64,000 nt of DNA. Source: Methanoculleus receptaculi (lineage in GTDB: Archaea; Halobacteriota; Methanomicrobia; Methanomicrobiales; Methanoculleaceae). Of this stretch, positions 41,736 to 50,749 are shown in pieces. Position 1 is the stretch's first letter, and each line of letters starts with the position of its first letter. The notes beneath the pieces are model-generated. The model ran no database searches. It saw only the letters and a program-made list of their open reading frames with translations, and had not been told where the DNA came from. The DNA is taken from NCBI RefSeq assembly GCF_033472595.1, contig NZ_CP137642.1:496001-560000 (forward strand), given 5' to 3'. Position numbers and translations under genes: made by a program.

Positions 41736-42854
41736 TCAGGGTATGATCTCACAACTGTTGTAGCGCCGGTGGGAGAAATCCTCCAGCCTGATTCTGCCGT
41801 CCTGGATGAGCGATCTGACATGCGGCAGCGCCGCTGAGAGAGCGGCATGGAGGTTCTCCACCGTGCTGCAGACGACCCGCCGCCCCTCCTCCGGCCAGGG
41901 TCGGAGGATGTTTGAGTAAAGGCAGCGGCCGCCGCAGAACTCAAGGATACCACACTCCGTGCAGGGACTCCCAACAGTGGTAACCGGCAGGTGGAGGGGA
42001 TCTGCTGTCGCTATATGCCCGGCGTAGTAGTCCTTCATCCCTACCATTATTGGGCATGGAACGATATGCCCGTCGGTCATGATGCTGTAGTTTGCGTGGC
42101 CGCAACCACACCGGAGTTTGCCTGGCCGGCCGAGCAGCATGTCCTCCATCGGGTCAATGAAGGGGTACCACCGGAGCACCCGTGCCTCCCGCCGCATCGT
42201 CTCGACCCAGAAGGCCACAAGCGAGCGGATACCAGGGTTGTAACTTTCTGATACCCATGCAGCGTAGTCTCGCATCCCGTAGTCGTTCCAGAAATTTGCG
42301 TCCATCTGCCAGTGGACTGCCGGGAAGGAGAACCTCTCGTTCTCCGTAAGGTAGCAGACCGCCTCAACGATATCAGTATCCTCGGTCACGGTCATCCTGG
42401 CGATCAGTTCGCCTCCAAACCCGCCGGCCACGAGACCGCGGAGGTTTCTCATGACCCGATCAAACGTCCCCTCGCCCCGGTGGGCGTCGGTGAGGCTCTC
42501 CGGGCCGTCGATCGAGACCAGGATGGTGTCGAACCGGTTTGCGATGGCGGGTTCGAGATCATCAAGGAGCGTGCCGTTGGTGTGCAGGATCAGCGCCGAT
42601 ACAGGCGCTTTGCGGGCGATCTCGCTGACCAGGTCGGGTGCGAGCAGGGGTTCCCCGCCATACAAGATGAGTATCGGATCGGGATCCTTTGCCAGGAACC
42701 GGTAGAGGTCATCGAGATCGATATCGAGGTCAACAGGCAGGTCTTCGTCGATGGAGATCCCGGGTTGGTCGGGGGAGTCGACGACAAACGCCTTTCCGCG
42801 GCAGTAGGTGCAGCAGAGGTTGCAGGCATCGGTCAGGATGAGATGGTAGTACAC
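41736..42854 (-). CDS. Radical SAM/SPASM enzyme, AF1577-type putative peptide-modifying
   Basis: 372 residues from GTG 42854. The start gives MYYHLILTDACNLCCTYCRGK-type sequence with the radical SAM cluster motif CxxxCxxC at about residues 11-18. Further blocks are LYGGEPLLAPDLVSEIARK, ILHTNGTLLDDLEP and ILVSIDGPESLTDAHRG. The C-terminal SPASM-like region carries many Cys (LRCGCGHANYSIMTDGHIVP, CTECGILEFCGGRCLYSN). It matches the TIGR04084-type family, suspected to modify peptides, whose substrate is unknown. TATA-like GTATACACC about 25 bases upstream supports this leaderless GTG. Confidence 0.82.
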   Translation of the reverse strand: MYYHLILTDACNLCCTYCRGKAFVVDSPDQPGISIDEDLPVDLDIDLDDLYRFLAKDPDPILILYGGEPLLAPDLVSEIARKAPVSALILHTNGTLLDDLEPAIANRFDTILVSIDGPESLTDAHRGEGTFDRVMRNLRGLVAGGFGGELIARMTVTEDTDIVEAVCYLTENERFSFPAVHWQMDANFWNDYGMRDYAAWVSESYNPGIRSLVAFWVETMRREARVLRWYPFIDPMEDMLLGRPGKLRCGCGHANYSIMTDGHIVPCPIMVGMKDYYAGHIATADPLHLPVTTVGSPCTECGILEFCGGRCLYSNILRPWPEEGRRVVCSTVENLHAALSAALPHVRSLIQDGRIRLEDFSHRRYNSCEIIP

Positions 42855-42972
42855 GAAAGGTCTCTTATTATTCAGGGTGTATACGTGAAAAAGGTGAGGT
42901 TTGATCTGTCCTGCTCCCCATTCCCCGTTCCATGCCGCAAAGCAGAAGAGCCTGCAGGATAAAGTGGCTCTT

Positions 42973-43308
42973 ATGTCGGAGACTGAAACCGAGAGACTCA
43001 CCGAACGTGTCATCGACCCCCGCGGCCTGGTTGCCTATCAGCCAGGCTCGATCGTCAGCCGGATGCTCATAAACACCCCTGCAGGCACCATAACGATCTT
43101 TGCCTTCGATGCAGACGAAGGCCTCTCGGAGCACACCGCTCCCTATGACGCCGTCCTGGAGGTTCTTGAGGGAGAGGCTCTCATCACCATCGCGGGCACG
43201 GATTACTCCCTTACAGCGGGCGAGATGATCATAATGCCCGCCGGGAAGCCCCACGCTGTCCAGGCCATCACGCAGTTCAAGATGATGCTGACGATGATCC
43301 ATGCCTGA
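42973..43308 (+). CDS. Cupin-domain protein
   Basis: 111 residues, single cupin barrel: DEGLSEHTAPYDAVLEVLEG holds the first motif (His and Glu ligands), and MIIMPAGKPHAVQAITQFKM the second (His). Small archaeal cupins of this type bind a metal and have varied or unknown roles. It is divergent from the radical SAM gene with 118 bases between starts. ATG 42973 is chosen because the cupin begins soon after. Confidence 0.82.
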   Translation: MSETETERLTERVIDPRGLVAYQPGSIVSRMLINTPAGTITIFAFDADEGLSEHTAPYDAVLEVLEGEALITIAGTDYSLTAGEMIIMPAGKPHAVQAITQFKMMLTMIHA

Positions 43309-43439
43309 CCCACTCCCGGGTGAGCGCAGACTGAAAGCTTTTATGTAGTTTTGAGAGAGATCATACCTTCAGGGACGGTAGGACGGCCGGGCATCCTCGC
43401 AACCATCGAATCTCCAACGCATACCAAAGAGGTAGTAGA

Positions 43440-46178
43440 ATGTATAAAAACCTCTCTCCAGATGAGTGCCGGACGACCGCGTGGCACGCCCTCCAGGTGG
43501 ACGAGGTAGAACGACTGCTCGAATCATCGACAGATGGCCTCACCCAAGAGGAGGTTGCCCGGCGAAAAGAGGTCTTCGGCGAGAATGCCCTCCCTAAGAA
43601 GCGCCCACTGACTGTATTTGAGGTCTTCCTCCGCCAGTTCAAGAGCCCGCTAATCTACGTTCTCCTTGCAGCCGGGATCATCTCTATCCTCTTCGTCGAT
43701 CTCACCGATGCCATCTTCATCTTTGCCGTTCTGCTGCTCAACGCTGTCATTGGAACTTTTCAGGAGGTGAAGGCAGAGAGGGGTGCAGCAGCGCTGCAGG
43801 AGATACTCAAGATCCATGCACGCGTGATACGGGGCGGCCGGGAGAGGGTTGTGCCTGCCGAAGACCTGGTTCCAGGCGACCGTGTCGTCCTGGAGTCCGG
43901 CGACCGCGTCCCCGCCGATACCCGAATCATCAGAGCACGGTCACTCACCGTCGACGAGTCGCTCCTGACCGGTGAGTCCCACGCGGTCGAGAAGACACCC
44001 GACCCCGTGGACGCGTCGCTGCCCACCAGCGATCGACGGAGCATGCTGTATGCCGGCACCACTGTCATGACCGGGCGCTGCACGGGAGTTGTGGTCTCGA
44101 CTGGCCAGAATACAGAGATTGGCCAGATCGCACAGAGCGTCACGGAGTCAGAGGGCGGCAAACCACCGCTCATCATCCGCATGGAAGACTTCTCGCGCAA
44201 GATTGCCATCGCCATCCTTGCTGCCACAGGGGTGCTTGCTATCATCGTGCTCGGCCAGGGGATGCCTATCCTTGATGTCTTCTTCCTTGTCGTCGCCCTG
44301 GCGGTCTCGGCGATCCCCGAGGGGCTGCCGGTCGCACTGACCGTTGCTCTCTCGATCGCGGCGTCGCGGATGGCAACACGCAACGTCATCGTCCGGGTCC
44401 TCGCAGCGGTGGAGAGTCTTGGAAGCTGCACTCTGATCGCAAGCGACAAGACCGGGACGCTCACCGTGAACCAGCAGACCGCCAGGGTCATCGCCCTCCC
44501 CACCGGTGAGAGGTTCAGCGTAACCGGGGCCGGTTACGCAGGTGAGGGTGAGGTTCTCGAGGAAGACGGCGATCCGGTGGCCGGCCCCGGCCGCTCCAGA
44601 CTGGAACAACTTGCCCGGGCGGCGGCGATCTGTAACGAGGCGGCGCTGGAGCGGACCGACGATGGCAACTGGACACATCATGGCGATGCAATCGACGTGG
44701 CGTTTCTCGCACTCGCATACAAACTCGGGCTTGACCCCGCTACCGTCCGGGAGGGTGCGCCAGCCGTTGCCGAGATCCCGTTTGAGTCCGAGCGGCGCTA
44801 CGCTGCTGTCTGGTACCGTGATGGGGAGGGGATCCGGGTAGCGGTCAAGGGGGCCGTTGAGACCGTCCTCCCGTTCTGCCAGAGTATGGCTACCGGGGGA
44901 GAGAGGAGTCTTCCCCTCGATCCTGACGGCGTGCAGGAGGAACTCGAGTTCCTGACCTCACAGGGCTACCGGGTGCTTGCTGTGGCCCATGGTCGGGAGG
45001 AGAGAGATATCTCTGGAGAGAACCCGCAGGTTCCTCCCCTTGAACTCCTCGGCCTGGTCGGGTTCATCGACCCGATCCGGCCCGACGTCCCGGATGCCGT
45101 CCGACGGTGCCGTGAGGCAGGGGTAGATGTGGTGATGGTGACCGGCGACCACCCCGCAACAGCCCTTGCCATTGCACGGGAACTGGAGATCGCCGATTCG
45201 CCGGATCAGGTGATCACCGGCGCGGAAATGGGCGATACCGGCGACTCGATCACACCCGGGCTTATCGAGCGGGCGAAGCGCGCCCGTGTCTTTGCAAGGG
45301 TGACACCGTTACAGAAACTCCGGATCGTCGAGGCTTACCGGGAGAGCGGGGCGTTTGTTGCGGTCACGGGGGACGGCGTAAACGACGCTCCGGCACTCCG
45401 GAGCGCTAATATCGGGATCGCGATGGGCTCGGGGACTGATGTTGCCAAGGACACGGCATCGCTGATCATCGCCGATGATAACTTCGCCTCGATCGTTGCA
45501 GGTATTGAGGAGGGGCGCTACGCCTACGACAACGTCCGCAAAGTTGTCTACCTCCTGATCTCGACCGGGTTTGCGGAGGTTCTCCTCTTCATGCTCGCCC
45601 TGGCCCTGGGTCTGCCGCTGCCGCTTTTTGCCGTCCAACTCCTCTGGCTGAACCTGGTGACAAACGGGATCCAGGATGTGGCGCTCGCATTCGAGGGGGG
45701 GGAGCCCGACGTAATGAAACGGCCGCCGCGAAAGCCCGACGAGGGGATCTTCAACCGCCTGATGATAGAGGAGACGCTCCTCTCGGGCACCGTCATCGCG
45801 GTGGTGGCGCTTGGCGCCTGGCACTGGATGCTCGGCAACGGCTGGGACGAGTTCGCGGCCAGAAACATGCTTGTCCTGCTGATGGTGCTCTTCGAGAACA
45901 TCCACGCCTTCAACTGCCGGTCGGAGTACTTCTCCGCGTTCCGTGTCCCTATCAGCCGCAACTACTTCTTGATTGCCGGCGTCATTGCTGCGCAGGGCAT
46001 ACACATCCTCGCACTCCACATTCCCTTCTTCCAGAACGTGCTCCAGGTGCAGCCGATATCCCTGGGAGAGTGGGTCTTCCTGCTTGCCCTTGCCTCAACG
46101 GTGATGATCGTGATGGAGATCTTCAAGGCCGTCAGAAAACACAGACCGCCACGTCACAAACCGGAGGAGAATCATTGA
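43440..46178 (+). CDS. P-type cation-transporting ATPase (PMCA/SERCA-like, P2 group)
   Basis: 912 residues. An N-terminal cation ATPase domain (AWHALQVDEVERLLESSTDG), helices 1-2, and an actuator with LLTGESHAVEKT. Helix 4 has the Ca-type PEGLPVAL. Phosphorylation Asp336 lies in SDKTGTLTV; the hinge is MVTGDHPATALAIARE and VAVTGDGVNDAPALRSANIG. Four C-terminal helices follow, helix 6 with WLNLVTNGIQDVAL. Full length. Exports Ca2+ or exchanges cations at the expense of ATP; the ion cannot be fixed from sequence. It is convergent with a Ca/Na exchanger gene, consistent with calcium handling. Confidence 0.92.
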   Translation: MYKNLSPDECRTTAWHALQVDEVERLLESSTDGLTQEEVARRKEVFGENALPKKRPLTVFEVFLRQFKSPLIYVLLAAGIISILFVDLTDAIFIFAVLLLNAVIGTFQEVKAERGAAALQEILKIHARVIRGGRERVVPAEDLVPGDRVVLESGDRVPADTRIIRARSLTVDESLLTGESHAVEKTPDPVDASLPTSDRRSMLYAGTTVMTGRCTGVVVSTGQNTEIGQIAQSVTESEGGKPPLIIRMEDFSRKIAIAILAATGVLAIIVLGQGMPILDVFFLVVALAVSAIPEGLPVALTVALSIAASRMATRNVIVRVLAAVESLGSCTLIASDKTGTLTVNQQTARVIALPTGERFSVTGAGYAGEGEVLEEDGDPVAGPGRSRLEQLARAAAICNEAALERTDDGNWTHHGDAIDVAFLALAYKLGLDPATVREGAPAVAEIPFESERRYAAVWYRDGEGIRVAVKGAVETVLPFCQSMATGGERSLPLDPDGVQEELEFLTSQGYRVLAVAHGREERDISGENPQVPPLELLGLVGFIDPIRPDVPDAVRRCREAGVDVVMVTGDHPATALAIARELEIADSPDQVITGAEMGDTGDSITPGLIERAKRARVFARVTPLQKLRIVEAYRESGAFVAVTGDGVNDAPALRSANIGIAMGSGTDVAKDTASLIIADDNFASIVAGIEEGRYAYDNVRKVVYLLISTGFAEVLLFMLALALGLPLPLFAVQLLWLNLVTNGIQDVALAFEGGEPDVMKRPPRKPDEGIFNRLMIEETLLSGTVIAVVALGAWHWMLGNGWDEFAARNMLVLLMVLFENIHAFNCRSEYFSAFRVPISRNYFLIAGVIAAQGIHILALHIPFFQNVLQVQPISLGEWVFLLALASTVMIVMEIFKAVRKHRPPRHKPEENH

Positions 46179-46200
46179 TCCGGCCGCAGGCGGGAGTAGG

Positions 46201-46221
46201 GGGCACCTGGTGAAGAGGTGC
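46201..46221 (+). terminator. Hairpin between convergent ion-transport genes
   Basis: GCACCT (46203-46208) pairs with AGGTGC (46216-46221) across a 7-base loop, 24 bases after the ATPase stop. No long T-run follows (ACCCACTTTAACC), so its role as terminator is uncertain. Confidence 0.35.
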
Positions 46222-46321
46222 ACCCACTTTAACCCCCTCCCCGTTGAATTACCGGCCGGTTCCAGGTGCTCTCTCCGATGGTCCCTGAATCAGGCCATGT
46301 TTTACTGTGAGACGACTCCTC

Positions 46322-47260
46322 TCACCCCACCGGCACAGCCCCAAAACTCCATGCGATATAGGCGGCGTAGCCAAGGAGCAGGATGCACGACCAGCCCCGA
46401 ATGACGGCGGGGCGGGCAAAGAGCAGGGGGAGGACCGCGATAGAGAAGAGTACAACAGCGATGATATCGAGAGGCGATCCTATCGTGGCGGGGGCGAGGA
46501 GGAGGCTTATCCCGAGTACCAGGAGCAGGTTAAAGATGTTGCTTCCAAGGATGTTGCCGACCGAGATGGCTTCCACCCCCTTTGCAGCGGCGACTACCGA
46601 TGTTGCAAGTTCTGGAAAGGAGGTGCCGACAGCGACGACCGAGACTCCGATGACAAACGCCGGGATCCCCAGGGCCTCCGCGAACGCGACAGCGCCGTCG
46701 ACGACCAGCTGCGCTCCGATGATGACCGCGGCAAGCCCAAGACAGATGTAGAGGGCGTCAACCCAGCCGTGTGACCTGAGTTCGACGCCCTCCTCCTCCT
46801 CACGCTGCTCCCGCAGGAGAACTGTGAGGATTCCAACAAAGAGGATGAGGAAAACTACACCGGCAAAGGCGTCAAGCGTGCCTGCCAGGGCAAGAAGTGC
46901 AAATACCGCCGTCGCAACGAGCATCAGCGCGGTGTAGCGGATCAATAAGTGGCGCGACTTCTCGGAGGCGGCGAAGATGCCTGGGCGGAGGAGGGTGCAT
47001 AGCGCGAGAACCAGAGCGATGTTTGCTATGTTGCTCCCGAGAACGTTTCCAACCGCTATATCCGAGTTTCCCTTTACCGCAGCGCTCGTGCTGACAACGA
47101 GTTCGGGTAGCGAGGTGCCGAAGGCGATTATCGTCGACCCTATCAGTGCGGGGGAGATCCGGTGCCGGATTGCAAGATCACTTCCGCCGCCCACGAAGAG
47201 ATCGGCCCCTTTGACAAGGAGGAGTACACCAACGATGAACAGGATGAATGTCACGACCAC
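46322..47260 (-). CDS. Calcium/sodium antiporter, CaCA family (YrbG-like)
   Basis: 312 residues with the two inverted alpha repeats that bind the cation: AFGTSLPELVVSTSAAVKGN ... AVGNVLGSNIANI (about 47-80) and AVGTSFPELATSVVAAAKGV ... SVGNILGSNIFNL (about 210-245). About ten helices; a Glu-rich cytoplasmic loop (REQREEEEGVELRSHG) lies in the middle. Likely exchanges Ca2+ for Na+ or H+. Convergent with the P-type ATPase. Confidence 0.92.
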   Translation of the reverse strand: MVVTFILFIVGVLLLVKGADLFVGGGSDLAIRHRISPALIGSTIIAFGTSLPELVVSTSAAVKGNSDIAVGNVLGSNIANIALVLALCTLLRPGIFAASEKSRHLLIRYTALMLVATAVFALLALAGTLDAFAGVVFLILFVGILTVLLREQREEEEGVELRSHGWVDALYICLGLAAVIIGAQLVVDGAVAFAEALGIPAFVIGVSVVAVGTSFPELATSVVAAAKGVEAISVGNILGSNIFNLLLVLGISLLLAPATIGSPLDIIAVVLFSIAVLPLLFARPAVIRGWSCILLLGYAAYIAWSFGAVPVG

Positions 47261-47654
47261 AGGAAACGCCCCGTGCGGTGGTAATGGTTGAATTGGATCG
47301 ATTAATACGTTTCCGAAGCCCCGGTTCCTGAGAGGGTCGGACGGGACGGTGTATCGATGGAGAGTTCGTCAATCAGGGAGAGGCTGATGGGGATGGAGCA
47401 GAACCATCCACTCCCCTGCCTGCCCCTAACATCTCCTCGAAAACGTCTCTCGCCGACCCCCCCACCACCTGGCAGCTCCGCGGCCTCCCGCCCCCTTCAT
47501 AGGGGGGCAAGTGTCTGGCGATAGCCAGGGGGAAGCCGTGCCCGGAAGGTTTATCAAACCAGGGAGGTATCGGTTCGATGCCCTCGATGAAGAATGACTC
47601 GCATCTGCCGAAGGAGATATCCCCTCCGGCGTCCAAATAGCTGCTAGAACCGGC
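47261..47654. other. Spacer, no supported gene
   Basis: About 390 bases. Open frames on the minus strand run through it into the shadow of the next gene, but their sequence is Pro/Gly-rich and not protein-like. An AATTGGATCGATTAATACG stretch at 47292-47310 could hold the promoter of the exchanger on the minus strand. Nothing else stands out. Confidence 0.5.
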
Positions 47655-48392
47655 TTGACTGTCGGGGTTAAGGGGGGTGCCCGGGTTACGTTCACGTTTG
47701 ATGAACAGATTGCCGCCCTTGAGGCGGAGCGAGACCGGCTTCTCCAGTTCCCGGAGGACGAGTTCATCGCGATCATCCGGGACGTAGGGTTCTCCTGCGA
47801 CCGCTGCGGCCGGTGCTGCACCCGCGAGTTTAACGGCCATGTCTTTCTGCTGGAGGACGACACCGATATTGTCCGCCAGATCCTGCCAGACGCCGTCATT
47901 CCTGCACCGTATTTCGATGCTTGCGACCAGGAGGGGAGGTTCTATGTCTCGGGGTACGCCTTGAGGACGAGACCGGACGGATCATGTATCTTTCTCAAGG
48001 ATGGCATGTGCAGCATCTACGACCGGCGGTTCTCCATCTGCCGGGTCTACCCCTATATGCTCCACCGCGAGGCCGACGAGAGTGGTGCCGTCGAGTGGCG
48101 GCAGATCAGCGGCCTTAACGAGCATGGAACCTACAACAACCCGATCGAGGATGCTGAGTGCGCCAGAATCTTTCGGGAGACCGTGGCCTACGAGGCGGCG
48201 TTCCTCAACCAGGAGATCCGGTTCCGGCAGGCCCTGCGCGACCTCTTCGCACGGGAGGGGCTGCGATACGTCCGGCGGACATACGACCGCCTGATGCGGG
48301 AGTTCCGCAACGGTGCCTTGGTCGATGTCCGTGTCTTCCACCGCGGGCGGTTTGTGGAGCATCGGGTCAGGCGCGATCTCTATGGGCGGTGA
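47655..48392 (+). CDS. YkgJ-family cysteine-cluster protein
   Basis: 245 residues. Cysteine motif GFSCDRCGRCCTREFNGHVF at about 46-65, then DGSCIFLKDGMCSIYDRRFS, ICRVYPYML and a late Cys in DAECARIF, together the putative zinc/iron-chelating cluster of the family. Function unknown. The start is uncertain: TTG 47655 is the first candidate in frame and no ATG precedes the conserved region. The C-terminus is basic (FHRGRFVEHRVRRDL). Convergent with the ech operon. Confidence 0.78.
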   Translation: MTVGVKGGARVTFTFDEQIAALEAERDRLLQFPEDEFIAIIRDVGFSCDRCGRCCTREFNGHVFLLEDDTDIVRQILPDAVIPAPYFDACDQEGRFYVSGYALRTRPDGSCIFLKDGMCSIYDRRFSICRVYPYMLHREADESGAVEWRQISGLNEHGTYNNPIEDAECARIFRETVAYEAAFLNQEIRFRQALRDLFAREGLRYVRRTYDRLMREFRNGALVDVRVFHRGRFVEHRVRRDLYGR

Positions 48393-48434
48393 GCCGGCAC
48401 CCAGCACCGGCCCGGATCCCCAACGGTGTGAGAC

Positions 48435-48827
48435 CTAGCCGCCCTTGCCCTCTTCATCTGGTTTCTTCTCGGGTTTCTCTGGTTTCACGTAGGTGATGGT
48501 GTAGCGCTCAACCATACGATCCACGACAGGCTGGATGTAATCCTGCTCCATCGCGAGGCTGTCGAACGGACAGTCCTCCACGCACTCGCCGCAGGCGATG
48601 CAGCGCATGCGGTCGATCTCCCAGAAGTTGGCCTCTTTGTCCAGGTTGATCGCCCCCGAGGGGCACCGCCTGGAGCAGAGTCCACAGGAACGGCACGTGG
48701 CCGGGTTGAAGACGACGTGCCCCCGGGTTATCGGACTCTTCCTTGCCGGTACGGCGGGGTAACGCCGGGTGGCCGGGCCTCCTGCAAGGTTTCGGAGAAC
48801 CGTCTTTGTCATCTGAAAAATTCCCAT
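48435..48827 (-). CDS. echF: Energy-converting hydrogenase subunit F, 2x[4Fe-4S] ferredoxin
   Basis: 130 residues with two cluster motifs, CRSCGLCSRRCPSGA at about 45-59 and CIACGECVEDCPFDS at about 77-91, and a Lys/Glu-rich tail. It carries electrons between the EchC cluster and soluble ferredoxin. ATG 48827 is 7 bases after the echE stop; the longer open frame is the shadow of echE. Last gene of echABCDEF. Confidence 0.9.
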   Translation of the reverse strand: MGIFQMTKTVLRNLAGGPATRRYPAVPARKSPITRGHVVFNPATCRSCGLCSRRCPSGAINLDKEANFWEIDRMRCIACGECVEDCPFDSLAMEQDYIQPVVDRMVERYTITYVKPEKPEKKPDEEGKGG

Positions 48828-48834
48828 TTCGTCT

Positions 48835-49914
48835 TCACCTCTCCATGCAGCCGATGCAGGGGTCGATCGAGAGGACAACCACCGGGACATCCGCAAGCTG
48901 GACACCCGGGAGCATCTTGACGAGCGGCGGGATGTTCGCGAGCGTCGGTGTCCTGATACGGTCGCGAACCAGGTGCTTTGTCCCGTTGCCCCGAAGGTAG
49001 TGAACGACCTCGCCGCGGGGTTGCTCAGCACGGGAGAAATACTCCCCGTCCGGCGTTCCCTTGACCTTCACATCGATCGGGCCTTCCGGCATCTCCTCGA
49101 TCGCGCGCCTGATCAGGTCGATGGACGCGTAAACCTCCCTGACCCTTACGGCACACCGGGCGTAGCAGTCGCCTGCGGTCTCGATGACCGGTTTGAAACC
49201 GAGATCACCGTAGGCCGCATAGCCGGTCTCGCGGTGGTCCATCTCGACACCGCTTCCCCTCGCGGTCGGGCCGACAGCGCCAAGGTCGTAGGCCTCGTCC
49301 TTTGAGATGACCCCGAGTCCCTTGAGGCGGTAGTTCACCGTATTGTCGTTTAAGAAGACGTCGCCGAGGTCCCGGCACTCCTCCTCGAAAGACTCAAGTC
49401 CGCGGTGCATCTCGTCGAGTTTCTCCTGCACTATATCCCGCCGGACACCGCCGACCTTACAGGTGCCCTGGATGACCCGGCCGCCGGTCGTGTCCTCAAG
49501 CACGTCTAGCACCTTCTCCCGGAGCTGCCACGAACGCATGAAGAGGTTCTCAAAGCCCATTGAGTCGGCAAAGAGCCCGAGCCAGAGGAGGTGAGAGTGA
49601 AGACGGGAGTACTCTGACCAGATCGTCCGGAGGTAGCGTGCCCGGTCGGGAACCTCGATCTCCATGATCTTTTCGATGCCCTGGCAGTAACAGAGGCCGT
49701 GAATGAAACTGCAGATCCCGCAGATCCTTTCAGCCACATAGACGAACTCCTGATACTCGCGCTTCTGCACGAGCTGCTCAAGTCCACGATGGATGTAGCC
49801 GATGGATGGGATCGCCTCCACCACCTTCTCGTCCTCAAGGACGAGATCGATGTGGATCGGCTCAGGCAGCACAGGGTGCTGCGGCCCGAACGGCACGATT
49901 ATTCGTTCTGGCAT
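48835..49914 (-). CDS. echE: Energy-converting [NiFe] hydrogenase large subunit
   Basis: 359 residues. The NiFe ligands are in RICGIC (Cys65, Cys68) and DPCIGC (Cys353, Cys356); the N-terminus FGPQHPVLPEPIHIDLVLED is typical. The chain ends MER right after the last ligand, so there is no C-terminal peptide for a maturation protease to remove, as described for some Ech/CooH-type enzymes. It catalyses H2/H+ conversion coupled to ion flow and ferredoxin. It overlaps echD by 16 bp. Confidence 0.94.
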   Translation of the reverse strand: MPERIIVPFGPQHPVLPEPIHIDLVLEDEKVVEAIPSIGYIHRGLEQLVQKREYQEFVYVAERICGICSFIHGLCYCQGIEKIMEIEVPDRARYLRTIWSEYSRLHSHLLWLGLFADSMGFENLFMRSWQLREKVLDVLEDTTGGRVIQGTCKVGGVRRDIVQEKLDEMHRGLESFEEECRDLGDVFLNDNTVNYRLKGLGVISKDEAYDLGAVGPTARGSGVEMDHRETGYAAYGDLGFKPVIETAGDCYARCAVRVREVYASIDLIRRAIEEMPEGPIDVKVKGTPDGEYFSRAEQPRGEVVHYLRGNGTKHLVRDRIRTPTLANIPPLVKMLPGVQLADVPVVVLSIDPCIGCMER

Positions 49915-50279
49915 GCGTCCTCCCCCTTCCTTGTGATGCTGAACGGATACTTCTTAGCCGTCCTGATGAATGTCCCCTTAAAGTCGATGTTGATCCCGGA
50001 AACAGGGATTCCAAAGAGGTCGTGCATCTCGTTCTCGTAGACGAACGCCCCCCAGTAGATCCCGGAGATGCTTGGAACCCCTGTATCTGGCCCGACCTTC
50101 AGCCGGAGGTTCTTGAACTGGTAGCCCTTATCAAACGAGTAGTTGATCTCGTAAGCACCGCCGAGATCCGTACACCCGATCTGGACAAGGCGGTATCCAT
50201 CGGCATGAAGCCTCTCGACCTCCCGGAGTAGATCCGGAAGCGCGACCTCGATGATCGTCTGCTCCTCCTGTATCGTCAT
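49899..50279 (-). CDS. echD: Energy-converting hydrogenase subunit D (NuoC-like)
   Basis: 126 residues: VERLHADGYRLVQIGCTDLG, then FKNLRLKVGPDTGVPSISGI and YENEMHDLFGIPVSGINIDF, the conserved NuoC/complex-I 30-kDa end (ENEMHDLFG). A hydrophilic subunit connecting EchC and EchE. It overlaps echC by 4 bp and echE by 16 bp. Confidence 0.92.
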   Translation of the reverse strand: MTIQEEQTIIEVALPDLLREVERLHADGYRLVQIGCTDLGGAYEINYSFDKGYQFKNLRLKVGPDTGVPSISGIYWGAFVYENEMHDLFGIPVSGINIDFKGTFIRTAKKYPFSITRKGEDACQNE

Positions 50280-50749
50280 GCGGTCTCACCCGCCTCTTCT
50301 GAATGCTGCGCCGTCTCTTTCATCTTCGCTCGCTTCTCCTCCAGAATCGAGAGAGCCCTCACGACACCATCGATGATCTGCTCCGGCCTTGCCGCGCAGC
50401 CGGGGACGTAGACGTCCACGGGGATCACTCTGTCGACTCCGCCAACGATGTTGTAGCACTCCCGGAATATGCCGCCCGATGCAGCGCATATACCGACCGC
50501 AACGACGACTTTCGGCTCCGGCATCTGCTCATAGAGGTTCTTCACAACCTGCCGGTTCTGCTCGTTGACCCCGCCGGTGATCAGCAGGATGTCCGCGTGC
50601 TTGGGGTTCCCGGTGTTGATGATGCCGAACCGCTCCACATCGTAGAGCGGGGTGAGGCACGCCAGCACCTCGATATCGCAGCCGTTACAGCTCGACGCAT
50701 CGTAGTGAAGGATCCATGGTGATCGCTTCAGGAATGCCATGCTACTCAT
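50276..50749 (-). CDS. echC: Energy-converting hydrogenase small subunit (NuoB-like)
   Basis: 157 residues. It begins MSSMAFLKRSPWILHYDASS, followed by CNGCDIEVLACLTPLYDVER, VVVAVGICAASGGIFRECYN and VYVPGCAARPEQIIDGVVRA. These supply the four Cys for the proximal [4Fe-4S] cluster. ATG 50749 overlaps the echB stop by 4 bp; ATG 50740 is a second possibility. Passes electrons between EchE and EchF. Confidence 0.92.
   Translation of the reverse strand: MSSMAFLKRSPWILHYDASSCNGCDIEVLACLTPLYDVERFGIINTGNPKHADILLITGGVNEQNRQVVKNLYEQMPEPKVVVAVGICAASGGIFRECYNIVGGVDRVIPVDVYVPGCAARPEQIIDGVVRALSILEEKRAKMKETAQHSEEAGETA

Noticed and set aside
47373-47840. 155-codon minus-strand frame
   Set aside because: Half of it is the antisense of the YkgJ-like gene and the rest is low-complexity Pro/Gly/Ser sequence.
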